NCBI GenBank assembly: GCA_000969725.1
Contig: JXSR01S015612.1
Reading direction: 5' to 3' (one strand)
Length of the DNA stretch: 22,456 bases
From: Ophiothrix spiculata
Lineage: Eukaryota; Echinodermata; Ophiuroidea; Amphilepidida; Ophiotrichidae
The notes below the pieces were generated by a model. The model was not told the origin of the DNA, ran no database searches, and worked only from the letters and a program-made list of their open reading frames with translations. Of the stretch, positions 8,051 through 16,241 are shown piece after piece. The translations under genes were made by a program, and so were the position numbers. How positions within the stretch are numbered: the first letter of the stretch is position 1; each line of letters opens with the position of its first letter.

Positions 8051-8194
8051 TAAAAAATTACTATAGGTCTATTAATTGCTAAATCAATCGGCAGTGAGAC
8101 TGCATTCTCGGTCAGCATTTTTTTACAGATACCTTGTTTAAATTCAAGACCCGTCTAAATCGCACAATTATGCATCCTATTTCTATTTTTTTAG

Positions 8195-8327
8195 ATTAAA
8201 TCGACTTGTGGACGCCTGTTGTCAAACGATGCATGTGACGTCCCGATAAGCGACGACCTCGATTTGGAAGTAGATGGAGATGCTGCATTAATTAATAAAC
8301 AACAGGTGCAGGTACAAGTTCACACCG
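8195..8327 (+). CDS. Internal exon of an unrecognised nuclear-type protein
   Basis: A strong acceptor (TTCTATTTTTTTAG) and donor (CACCG|GTAAGT, GT at 8328) bound 133 bases, phase 0 to phase 1. The frame is open throughout: KSTCGRLLSND, PISDDLDLEVDGDAALIN and KQQVQVQVHT. The acidic centre and Gln/Val tail suggest a disordered linker. Joining its leftover G to the next exon at 10140 makes an Asp codon and keeps the frame open, which is the strongest evidence that these exons belong together. No domain recognised. Confidence 0.6.
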
Positions 8328-8835
8328 GTAAGTTCTCACGTGTATTTTTGTTTCCAATTTCGTAGCATCACCTGTCAAGCTGATATCGCTATTAAACATG
8401 GAAACCCAAAATGTTAAGAATATTTAAAGGTGTATGTTCCTATCTTAGCATGTGTTTAATTTAGTTTTACCTGATTGACCTTGTCCTCTGAAATGCATAT
8501 TGTGAAATTTTAACCTCAGCTTGGTTCTTGTTTGTATGTATGCAACCTTGGCTGTTATCAAAATACAAAAGAAATAGATAATCGGTACCCTATTCACTCA
8601 TCTAATTTAACTGTTTTCCCATTCGACATTCTCCTCAAATTAACAAATCCCCATTTCCAAAAGTTTGACACTCTGTTATCGACACTACATTTAAATTATT
8701 TCAACAATTTTTGGCACGAAAGTATGAAAGCGTTCAACTGTAACGTGATCTAAATTCAGAAAATGAGTAGTTGAATTAGTATATCTCTGAAAGAGCTCTG
8801 GAATCCAAAAGAGCTCTCTGAATGGGCTTTGATAT
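8328..8835. other. Intronic sequence, no gene seen
   Basis: Between the exon at 8195-8327 and the CACTA-ended element. Contains a 73-codon frame with no recognisable features at 8532-8753 and two copies of AAAGAGCTCT near 8790 and 8809. Nothing else stands out. Confidence 0.35.
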
Positions 8836-8895
8836 CACTAGGAACACATAATGATCATGGTATATTTTTGATCATAGATAATCAGAAGTGATCAG
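8836..8895 (+). repeat. Left terminal inverted repeat of CACTA-ended element
   Basis: Begins CACTAGGAACAC; pairs with 9977-10039. Includes three TGATCA-type motifs. Confidence 0.7.
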
Positions 8896-9029
8896 ACAAG
8901 AAGAATATTGTGTCTATAAATAACTTTAAGGAATTTGTTGAACTTTGTGTATTCAAATCAACACAAAGACCATAAAATCCTAGAGTGTGTAAGTGTAAAT
9001 AATATTCAAACTGTAATTAAAGTCAATTA

Positions 9030-9892
9030 GAGCTGACATGGAGGATTTGTATAAGCTTTAGAAAATATTCTTCAAGACATATTCTGATCATTTGTGATTA
9101 TATATGTTTATCTGTAAAATATTGGTGGAAATTGAATAATGATTGTATGTCAAGCAAATCTTCACTTGTTGTACAGGCCTTGCTTCAAGACAGAACTTTT
9201 CAGAATAATAATTATTTTACTTGGTCTAAAGGTATTAAAAACATTTGTAGTTTAATTGGAAAATTTGATGTTTGGGATAAACCTAATATTCTTTGTAAGA
9301 CTTCAATTATTGAAGTTGTTATCACCAGTCTAAAATCAGTTTATGACTCAAATTGGTACTCTTGTATTTCTGCTGCTAACTCTAAGCTTCGAACGTATTG
9401 CAAATTCAAAACAAATTACCAACATGAAAATTATGTTCTGTTTTTTAATCATACCTTGCGTTCAGCATTTTCTAGAATTCGTGTTAGTGCACATTGTTTG
9501 AGAATTGAAAGGGGAAGATATTTAATTCCAAGGGTTCCGCCTGAGAATAGAATATGTAAAGTTTGCGACCTTAATGAGGTTGAAGATGAATACCATTTCC
9601 TTTTGCGTTGTAAACTCTATGATTGTCATCGCAAAAAGTTATTTTCTAGTCTTTCGGACATTTTTGATATTGAAAATCTCCCTCTTGACCAATTATTTAT
9701 TTCTTTAATGAGAGCATAAGAGTATGATATTGTTAAATCTGTTGTACAGTTTACATCCATTGCATATAATATCCGTACTAATGTAAAGTAATGTTCTTGT
9801 GTTGACATTTTAGATATTATACATTTTCAATGTCTTCGTATTTTTGACTACACCTGTATGTTTGGTAATTGTCAATTAAATCTTGAATCTAT
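9030..9892 (+). mobile_element. 5'-truncated LINE 3' end nested in the CACTA-ended element
   Basis: Contains the ORF2 C-terminal frame (to 9719) and a 3' UTR that ends around AATTAAATCTTGAATCT, a typical LINE terminus. The 5' limit is uncertain; protein-like sequence is clear from about 9111. The simplest reading is that a truncated LINE inserted into the short CACTA-ended element, leaving ~190 bases of element on the left and ~150 on the right. Capture of the fragment by the transposon before it moved is the alternative. Confidence 0.55.
9111..9719 (+). pseudogene. LINE ORF2 C-terminal region with Cys/His motif
   Basis: An uninterrupted frame (open in this frame from 9030) reading SVKYWWKLNND, then SKGIKNICSLIGKFDVW, LRTYCKFKTNY, SRIRVSAHCLRIERGRY, and a terminal CKVCDLNEVEDEYHFLLRC motif before LYDCHRKKLF and the TAA at 9717-9719. 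I know this layout ('IKYWxKL... LRxSAHxLxIExGRY... CxxC...EDExHFLxxC') from the post-RT C-termini of invertebrate LINE proteins; the CxxC-x(n)-HxxxxC part is a presumed zinc-binding nucleic-acid motif. The reverse transcriptase and endonuclease are absent. Lack of any stop over more than 200 codons suggests a young insertion. Confidence 0.7.
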
Positions 9893-9976
9893 ATGGTCAA
9901 CATTTTCTTTTCTTATGACCATATTGACTTCCTCTGGACGACCTTGTCCATAAAGAGTCTATACAAATTGGTGTAT

Positions 9977-10039
9977 CTGATCATGTCTGATGCAGTATGA
10001 TCTAAAGTTACCTTTTATGGTCATTCTGTGTTCCTAGTG
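9977..10039 (-). repeat. Right terminal inverted repeat of CACTA-ended element
   Basis: Its reverse complement begins CACTAGGAACAC and pairs with 8836-8895; followed by TAT. Confidence 0.7.
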
Positions 10040-10072
10040 TATGGTATCAAAAAATATACTGCTTCCTGTTGA

Positions 10073-10086
10073 GGGGGGGGGGGGGG
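10073..10086. repeat. G homopolymer
   Basis: Fourteen consecutive G shortly before the exon at 10140; absent from the duplicated copy of this region at 11578. Confidence 0.8.
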
Positions 10087-10102
10087 TAGCTACGGGAATA
10101 TG

Positions 10103-10302
10103 GGAATTGCTACTAAAATATTTCTCTCCATTTAAACAGATCCAGTACAGAAGGTGGTCAAACCAATCGAACCAAAGAAGACGACAGGCGAGCGGAAGGC
10201 GATAAGTCAAAGTGATGAAATAGTATCAGGTGGCTAATATTTGCAGACATAATTTATTTCAATAATAAAGAAAATTGAGTCTTGAATACTGTTTGAGTAC
10301 CG
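10103..10302 (+). repeat. Duplicated exon-containing segment, copy 1
   Basis: Runs from GGAATTGCTACTAAAATATT through the exon at 10140-10229 to TTGAATACTGTTTGAGTACC. The same ~200 bases recur at 11578-11777 with about 95% agreement by eye. The N gap lies between the two copies. Confidence 0.85.
10140..10229 (+). CDS. Internal exon, Lys/Pro-rich, copy 1 (intact)
   Basis: A CCATTTAAACAG acceptor and a CAG|GTGGCT donor (GT at 10230) bound 90 bases, phase 1 to phase 1. With the G from 8327 the frame reads DPVQKVVKPIEPKKTTGERK, then AISQSDEIVS, and passes a G on to the exon at 12101. The segment is basic and proline-containing, like a disordered nuclear linker. The VKPIEPK stretch resembles a SUMO-acceptor context only loosely. 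The donor is weak at +3 to +6. This copy is in frame; the near-identical copy at 11616 is not. Confidence 0.6.
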
Positions 10303-10327
10303 ATACTAGACGTTTGACTGACAACAT

Positions 10328-11197
10328 NNNNNNNNNNNNNNNNNNNNNNNNNNNNNNNNNNNNNNNNNNNNNNNNNNNNNNNNNNNNNNNNNNNNNNNNN
10401 NNNNNNNNNNNNNNNNNNNNNNNNNNNNNNNNNNNNNNNNNNNNNNNNNNNNNNNNNNNNNNNNNNNNNNNNNNNNNNNNNNNNNNNNNNNNNNNNNNNN
10501 NNNNNNNNNNNNNNNNNNNNNNNNNNNNNNNNNNNNNNNNNNNNNNNNNNNNNNNNNNNNNNNNNNNNNNNNNNNNNNNNNNNNNNNNNNNNNNNNNNNN
10601 NNNNNNNNNNNNNNNNNNNNNNNNNNNNNNNNNNNNNNNNNNNNNNNNNNNNNNNNNNNNNNNNNNNNNNNNNNNNNNNNNNNNNNNNNNNNNNNNNNNN
10701 NNNNNNNNNNNNNNNNNNNNNNNNNNNNNNNNNNNNNNNNNNNNNNNNNNNNNNNNNNNNNNNNNNNNNNNNNNNNNNNNNNNNNNNNNNNNNNNNNNNN
10801 NNNNNNNNNNNNNNNNNNNNNNNNNNNNNNNNNNNNNNNNNNNNNNNNNNNNNNNNNNNNNNNNNNNNNNNNNNNNNNNNNNNNNNNNNNNNNNNNNNNN
10901 NNNNNNNNNNNNNNNNNNNNNNNNNNNNNNNNNNNNNNNNNNNNNNNNNNNNNNNNNNNNNNNNNNNNNNNNNNNNNNNNNNNNNNNNNNNNNNNNNNNN
11001 NNNNNNNNNNNNNNNNNNNNNNNNNNNNNNNNNNNNNNNNNNNNNNNNNNNNNNNNNNNNNNNNNNNNNNNNNNNNNNNNNNNNNNNNNNNNNNNNNNNN
11101 NNNNNNNNNNNNNNNNNNNNNNNNNNNNNNNNNNNNNNNNNNNNNNNNNNNNNNNNNNNNNNNNNNNNNNNNNNNNNNNNNNNNNNNNNNNNNNNNN
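10328..11197. other. Assembly gap (870 N)
   Basis: Unsequenced. Any protein frame drawn across it is meaningless. Its flanks hold two near-identical segments, so collapse, expansion or haplotype merging at this point is possible. Confidence 1.
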
Positions 11198-11257
11198 TGC
11201 CGCTCGTAATATACGGGTTGTCGTTTTAAGCGATCTCGTACTAACGGGTTTCCACTG
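11198..11257. mobile_element. Possible pogo/Tigger-like transposon end
   Basis: Read on the minus strand, TACAGTGGAAACCCGTTAGT then ACGAGATCGCTTAAAACGAC has the layout of Tc1/mariner-pogo (Tigger-like) termini: TA, CAGTGGAA, then CGTTA/CGCTTAA/ACGA motifs. It abuts the N gap, so the other end, if any, is hidden there. Assignment is from pattern memory only. Confidence 0.35.
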
Positions 11258-11577
11258 TATTTATATACAGTCAGCCTTTGATTCAATAAGTTTTCATATC
11301 CAAGTGGATCATGGCTTATGTCTTTCCGATCCTTGAGTTATTCCCTTTTGGAACTGGGCTCTTTAAATGTTATTGTTTGTATGGAGTGTGTATGGTGTTA
11401 TCAAGGGGATTGTGATTGATATTATATGCTGTTTTTTAGAGTGGATTTAAATTTACTGAAGCATTTGAAAATGTATAGGAGGTAGTTCATGTCACTTTGA
11501 CATTTCAGAAGCTGACCGATGTGATCAAAACCGGTTCATAATGTACACACATTTTGGTTATGATTGAACAAATCTAT
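11258..11577. other. Intronic sequence, no gene seen
   Basis: No open, splice-bounded frame or repeat end was recognised between the gap-adjacent transposon end and the second copy of the duplicated exon. Confidence 0.35.
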
Positions 11578-11777
11578 GGGAATTGTTACTAAAATATTTC
11601 TCTCTATTTAAACAGATCCAGTACAGAAGGTGGTCAAACCAATCGAACCAGAGAAGACGTCAGGCGAGCGGAAGGCGACAAATCAAAAGTGATGAAATAG
11701 TATCAGGTTGGTAATATTTGCAGACGTAATTTATTTCAATAATAAAGAAATTGAGTCTTGAATACTGTTTGAGTACC
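11578..11777 (+). repeat. Duplicated exon-containing segment, copy 2
   Basis: Second copy of 10103-10302, including the intron flanks, exon and downstream 'ATTTATTTCAATAATAAAG'. Differences are scattered substitutions and single-base indels. Confidence 0.85.
11616..11706 (+). pseudogene. Frameshifted duplicate of the exon at 10140
   Basis: Same acceptor (CTATTTAAACAG) and donor position (CAG|GTTGGT) but 91 bases long. An extra A in CAAATCAAAAGTG breaks the frame, giving KATNQK then TGA where copy 1 reads AISQSDE. Substitutions also change KK to EK and T to S. If included in a transcript it would truncate the protein, so it is a dead or skipped exon, or reflects a second allele wrongly placed in the assembly. 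Confidence 0.65.
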
Positions 11778-12100
11778 TGACATTTATCGTTTGAAATATT
11801 TTTTTAATTCACGGTAAAATCATGTTTTTACATTTCATTAAAAAGTGCTCCTATAGTGGTCAACTTTGTTTTTATAAATCGGACCCCATTCATAGCTTTT
11901 GTTTAAGTTTATTTGAGGGTACTATTTTTCTGGCATGTCCTGAGGCATGTCCAACATCGTCTGTTCTCAGCAAACTATTCTGAAATCAACAAATAAATTC
12001 GTCTATGTATTGCAAAAATGTTAACAATTTAAAGAGAGTAATTAATTATCAATTTGATGAGTATGGTTATTTAAATGTTCATTCAAATTTGTTCTGACAG
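11778..12100. other. Intronic sequence, no gene seen
   Basis: AT-rich; no coding or repeat structure recognised before the acceptor at 12091-12100. Confidence 0.35.
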
Positions 12101-12156
12101 GTTCATCTGCACAAGCTGCGACGGCGAAACGGACCAAGGTGTCCGTAGTCAAGGAA
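12101..12156 (+). CDS. Internal exon, Ala/Lys-rich
   Basis: A TTTGTTCTGACAG acceptor and GAA|GTACGT donor (GT at 12157) bound 56 bases, phase 1 to phase 0. Joined to the G from 10229 it reads GSSAQAATAKRTKVSVVKE. KRTK-type basic residues suit a nuclear protein. It follows 10140-10229 and precedes 14277-14492 in matching phases. Function unknown. Confidence 0.55.
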
Positions 12157-12705
12157 GTACGTATATGGTCTTTATCGTAGCGTATAATACATTGTAAAAA
12201 AACCTGTTTAGAAAGTCAGGGCAAAAACTCGAAGCTCATTACAATGTGGAACAAGGCTCCGAACCATCAGACATTCACCAGTCCAAAGCTTGGAAGGAGC
12301 TGTAAGGTCCAGGTAGCATATTCGAGGGGAACCCAAGAGGAATTGCATTGGAGTTTAGTGCTGGATTTTCTCCATTCCACTACAATTCGTCTAAGCCATA
12401 CTCTATTGAGCAACAAGCCTCTATAACATTGACCCGACCTCAAAACAAAGCCAGGGATGGTGCTACTACATGACTTGTTCCAGGTAAATACTATAACATA
12501 ACAGCTTGTTTTGTATGAAAAGCAATTTTAAAAAATCCATACAAATATCTCGTTGAATATTTGCGAAACATTTTCACAGTGTATAAAATGTGCATGGATA
12601 AACATGCCTGACATTGCAACCTCAATTCTAGTATACCCAAACGGCTGATATTGAAATCTTACTAAGGATTAGAGTTGTATGCAATTACCATTCCCGCCCT
12701 GAAAG

Positions 12706-13036
12706 CATGGCCGTACGAAGATATGTAAGTCAAGGGGGGCAAACACATTTACCGTCCCGAAATTCATGTTTCATTCCGATGTATATACCGTCAATTTGTT
12801 TGTAATGCGCGTGTAGCGTGCGAAAATTATGCTATTTTCAGTCAAAAATCGAAATAAATAATTGATATTTGTGCTAAAATGGCTTATTTTGACTAAAAAT
12901 TTGCGGGACAGTAATATCGGGGCGGTAAAAGTAGTAAACTATCGTCCCGATATTTCAATTTTTGTCCCGCCGGCGTTCCAATTTTTTGAGCCAGGGGGAG
13001 CAAGTGCCCCCCTGGACCCCGCTTCGTACGGCACTG
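12706..13036. mobile_element. 331-bp hAT-type MITE with 8-bp target duplication
   Basis: CCTGAAAG flanks both ends (12698-12705 and 13037-13044). Ends are CATGGCCGTACGAAG on the left and, reverse complemented, CAGTGCCGTACGAAG on the right. An 8-bp duplication and CAGxG-type termini define hAT elements. Just inside both ends a GGGGGGCA motif recurs in inverted orientation, and the interior has several CCGTCCCG/CGGGAC motifs. No coding capacity; it would depend on a hAT transposase such as the one whose relic is at 19380-20319. Confidence 0.75.
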
Positions 13037-13044
13037 CCTGAAAG

Positions 13045-13501
13045 ACTTGGTCCTGGGAAGAAAATAGCATCCTCGATTCCAAAAAATTATTTATACAGAA
13101 CAAATGGCAATAAATTACAAAATACTCACAATTAAATGATATGTTTGAATAATTATCTAAAAAACACCTTATTTAATTATAATGAAATGTATATTTTATA
13201 TATATTTCTCGTGTTTCCTGTGAAGTATTGCTATTTTTACAGAAGTTGTCCCTGTTTATCCTCCCATTTAGCTACAATTTGATAGTTAGTATGGTGAAAA
13301 TTGCAATTGTAACGTTCGTCAGCACGGTGATTCGCAATTTTTTACGTATGAATACTTATAATACTTATGGACCGACACTGATGTCTTCTTTTGTATGTAA
13401 CTGTCATATATCATGTGACTTGCATGTACTCCATTTGAATAAGTAACAATTTGTTTTCTACCCAAATTAAGTGCCCCTAAGGAAAAACATAATATATATA
13501 C
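13045..13501. other. AT-rich spacer inside the CACTA relic
   Basis: Between the MITE and the second half of the transposase relic. A 72-codon frame at 13228-13446 has no recognisable motif. The sequence that should encode the GIIPG region could not be found here. Confidence 0.3.
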
Positions 13502-13689
13502 TTCAAACCCTTAGTAGATGAACTTCTGGAGCTTCAAAAAGGCATCCCAGATGTTTATGATGCGTAAAGACTGGAGAATTTCACTCTGAAGGCAACTATC
13601 TTGATTCATGTACATGATTTCCCTTGAGCGTCAAAGATTTCCCATGGCATGGGTAGCAGTGCTGAATTTGCATGCCCTATTTTCAAAAG

Positions 13690-14276
13690 GTATTTGTTGT
13701 ACCTGGTTTTGAATATTGTGGCTATATTTGAGACGTGTACAATTTCATCACAAGAGTGATGAAATAAAATCAGATATGTTTCTATATAATTATGGCAATG
13801 TGGAACACTACCAAGTTATTAAATTATTGACATAAAACAATTGATATGGACAAGTTAGTTTGTATTTGTTTATAACATAACCATAAACTCATCACTTTCC
13901 TAAACATTGAAAATAACTAGAGTTATAGCAACTTTGAATAAAAGCTACTTAATTGAAAATTTATGCCTGATAAGAAAGATATGCCTGATATAAAAGATAA
14001 TCAATTCTAAACAGATGCTAGTTTGCTGAGTATCCTTTCAAAAATTATGCACTCGAGTTACAATATATGCTTTTACAAATATTTGTTGTACATTTCGATA
14101 AAAGATGAGGCAAGAAATCTCTTACAATTTAGGTGTTACATATTTCTTGAAAAGAGCAAAGTAACAAAAACGTCAGAGATTTGCTAAAATTGTATTTTTT
14201 TTTTCATAAACTGCAATCAATATGATACTGCTATCATATGCTTAAACATTTGAAGTCTCTTTTTTTTTTCGAACAG
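13690..14276. other. Intronic sequence, no gene seen
   Basis: AT-rich with poly(T) runs ending in the acceptor of the exon at 14277. No coding frame or repeat end recognised. Confidence 0.35.
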
Positions 14277-14492
14277 GAACCTACAGTCCCCATTTACGGA
14301 AAATGGTTTATAGAGGTGGACGCAAATTTTTGGACAACGACAATAAAGTTTGACAAGACAAAGAGTTTTCCAGTTGGCCAGGTTGAGCATGACCATCCAG
14401 AAATTTGAAATTTTGAAGAAGAAACCCGAATGGCAGCTGCAAGTGGAATGTTGGAAGACTAAACAAACATAACCGAGATCATCAGAAAGAAG
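14277..14492 (+). pseudogene. Exon-like segment, HxHP motif, two in-frame stops
   Basis: A strong acceptor (TTTTTTTTTCGAACAG) and an AAG|GTGTGT donor (GT at 14493) bound exactly 72 codons, phase 0 to 0, fitting the exon at 12101-12156. The frame reads EPTVPIYGKWFIEVDANFW, KTKSFPVGQVEHDHPEI, TGA (14406-14408), NFEEETRMAAASGMLED, TAA (14460-14462), TNITEIIRKK. 'VGxxEHxHP' recalls the C-terminal His-x-His of FLYWCH/WRKY-GCM1-type zinc fingers found in MULE-related proteins, but the paired cysteines are not seen, so this is weak. The protein-like residues on both sides of each stop favour a decayed exon. Alternatively, translation truly ends at 14406 and this is a terminal exon. Confidence 0.45.
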
Positions 14493-14767
14493 GTGTGTTT
14501 GTCATAAGGTCAATAGGAACATGTTGAAAATTTTACCTTTTGACTTAGTGACCTCTTAACGTACCTCTTAAACTCTAGAAAGTATATCTGTTTCAAATTG
14601 GAGGTCAATTGGAACAACTGATGCGCTGAAAATAAGCCCTAAACAGCGATCATTGTTGTTCAAAATGGCAGGCCCTCTTTCAATTGCTTCAATTTAATTA
14701 CACTGTACAATGCCATATATGTATGGGCTTCTCATACATCCTTGTTCATTTCTCATTTAATTTGCAG

Positions 14768-14892
14768 ACTTGTCTGAGTAGCACATCAAAAAGTCAAGAG
14801 CCAATGGTGGACGAAAGAGATGTAGTGAGTTTGACCGTCTTAGTGACAGAAAATCTTGTAAAGTTGTAATCGAAGGCATGCATACCAGTCAG
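14768..14892 (+). pseudogene. Exon-like segment with ambiguous frame
   Basis: A CATTTAATTTGCAG acceptor and CAG|GTAAGA donor (GT at 14893) bound 125 bases. Phase 0, which matches the preceding segment, gives TCLSSTSKSQEPMVDERDVV and stops at 14867-14869. A different frame gives, after an early TAG, HIKKSRANGGRKRC then SEFDRLSDRKSCKVVIEGMH and TSQ up to the donor. The second frame is more protein-like at its 3' end, the first at its 5' end, so a one-base indel near 14820 is likely. No family recognised. Confidence 0.35.
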
Positions 14893-15019
14893 GTAAGATG
14901 AGCTTTTCGTTTCTTTTATACCTGTCATTATGATCCATGGGTTGCGAGGGACATTTTTTGAATTTTTACCAACGCATTTCCGCCTGAAAACAATTATCAT
15001 ATAAATTCAAAAAAAGTAC

Positions 15020-15500
15020 TTACAAACTTATTATAAGCTTCTTGAAGCAAATTTTTGTAAGAACATGATTCCAATTAACATTAGCAAGATCGTTTTTGAG
15101 GCGATTGATACTATTTACATTGAAAGCATGACTGAGAACAAACTTAGGCGAATTAGATTTAATGTCCAGAGAATCGGTAAGTTGAAATATGGGGTAATGA
15201 TCAATGATATCAACAACGCATATGCATGATTTCATATTCTTGTTGATGACATTCGTGAAAATGTTATCAAGAATTGTTGCAGATTTATAAGTGATCCTGG
15301 TCGACCTGTCAATCAAGGGAAACTTATGCACATAAAAAGTATCAATAAAATCTGTAACAGTATTTACATGATCATAATTTAGGATATCAAGATTGAAGTC
15401 CCAAGAGATATAGCAATTCTTGTTTTACGATCAAGACCAGCAGCAAGATCTTGGTTGAACAAGTTAATGTTGGTGCCATGAGCACGATATATTTTAATGT
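15020..15500 (-). pseudogene. LINE endonuclease domain fragment
   Basis: Minus-strand reading from high to low coordinates: KIYRAHGTNINLFNQDLAAG, a frame shift, WDFNLDILNYDHVNTV, TDFIDTFYVHKF, STRITYKSATILDNIFTN, then VVDIIDHYPIF and ANVNWNHVL. This is the C-terminal half of an apurinic-type endonuclease (EEP fold): GDFN (here WDFN), the 'PTRIT..SATxIDxIFTN' block and the SDHxP box (here IDHYP). Two conserved positions are altered and a frameshift splits the copy, so it is inactive. Reverse transcriptase sequence does not follow, so it is an internal fragment. The same kind of element could be the parent of the LINE pieces elsewhere in the window. Confidence 0.7.
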
Positions 15501-15543
15501 CTCAAAGGAAGCCCCAACGTATTCCCAAAGAAATAAAATCTAG

Positions 15544-15897
15544 TTTCATCAGCAAGAGGCTTTGACAGGTTTTGCAAAAAGATTGCAACAATTCTTTCTA
15601 AGAGAATTCCAAGGAATGACTTCATCTACTGAAGTTTTGTTGTACACATTTATAGAGAAGTGTATAAATCTAAGCACTGGAGCTGAAGAACCTTGTACAG
15701 TTTATTTCAGGTGCAGATACTTTTAGCGGCCTAGGTAAAGGAAGTATATATGGCGAAGGTGGAGAAAAGTAACAAGCAAAAAAGTTACTTGAATGTCTTG
15801 GAAGTAATGCTGAGATTTCCTCGACTGTTAAGCAAAAAGTGGTCACTTTTACGACAAAATATATCTATAATGATTGAGTTACAAAATTTTGTTGCAT
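15544..15897 (+). pseudogene. Broken coding stretch, unrecognised
   Basis: From 15544 the frame reads FHQQEALTGFAKRLQQFFLR, EFQGMTSSTEVLLYTFIEK and STGAEEPCTVYF. A one-base change near 15709 leads to SGADTFSGLGKGSIYGEGGE, a TAA, then KKLLECLGSNAEISSTVKQ and KVVTFTTKYIY. The protein-like composition over ~115 codons in two frames indicates a decayed gene or mobile-element frame. It starts just after the minus-strand LINE fragment. No family recognised. Confidence 0.4.
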
Positions 15898-16241
15898 AAC
15901 TCTTGTGTGTAATATGCATAAAAATGGCAATACAACTGATCTAGATTTGTGAATTTGTTGGTGTGTTGGTTTGCCCACAATCATTTTAATAGCAATCATT
16001 ATGAAGGAAATGCTAACCCCTTCTACATGTGCAGTTGGTATTTTGAGTTGATTTAATAAATGTTTCAAAGTAAATTAAGCTTTGGAATCTACTTTTTCAA
16101 GTAATATTACTGGTTGTACAGTTTCATCCTGTGAAACGTTCCAATTCATGTTCACACTATCTACATTTTTAATGGAATGTGTTACATTAAAAACAGTTTC
16201 AATGTAAGTAAAACTTTTCAAACAAATACATAATCTATAGC

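Larger units (their letters stand above)
8836..10039. mobile_element. 1.2 kb CACTA-ended element, TAT target duplication
   Basis: The left end is CACTAGGAACACATAATGAT; the reverse complement of the right end is CACTAGGAACACAGAATGAC, 18 of 20 identical, with weaker similarity continuing to about 60 bases and ending TGATCAG on both sides. TAT flanks both ends (8833-8835 and 10040-10042). CACTA termini with a 3-bp duplication are the defining features of EnSpm/CACTA (CMC) elements. The motif TGATCA/ATGATC recurs near both ends (8852, 8869, 8889, 9980, 9998), like the subterminal repeats bound by CACTA transposases. No transposase is inside, only a LINE segment, so it is non-autonomous. It sits in the intron between the exons at 8195 and 10140. 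Confidence 0.7.
12243..13689 (+). pseudogene. CACTA-type (tnp2-like) transposase relic 2, split by a MITE
   Basis: The first part (12243-12473, one frame) reads EPSDIHQSKAWKEL, a TAA, then FEGNPRGIALEFSAGFSPFH and YSIEQQASITLTRPQ. It parallels relic 1 (KDIHDS, FEGDLRAISL, ADGFAPYHH, FSIKKQASVIL) at about half its residues. The second part (13502-13689, one frame) reads FKPLVDELLELQKGIPDVYD, a TAA, ENFTLKATILIHVHDFP, a TGA, then HGMGSSAEFACPIFK. This matches the part of Transposase_21 proteins after GIIPGP ('PLVDELLxLxxG', 'FxLxAxLxxxxxDFP', 'GxxxxxxxACPxC'). The expected DG of the catalytic core is AG here, so a presumed metal-binding Asp is lost. The linking segment is replaced by other sequence, including the hAT MITE at 12706-13036. 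It sits in the intron before 14277. Confidence 0.65.

Noticed and set aside
11252..11270. ACTGTAT...ATACAGT palindrome as an operator or independent element
   Set aside because: Short, AT-rich and better explained as the edge of a transposon terminus.
10275..11336. Long frames on both strands across the N gap
   Set aside because: Almost all of their length is N; the few real residues have no splice or protein support.
13228..13446. Hydrophobic 72-codon frame as a membrane protein gene
   Set aside because: Single isolated frame in AT-rich DNA within a transposon relic; no start context, splice sites or family.
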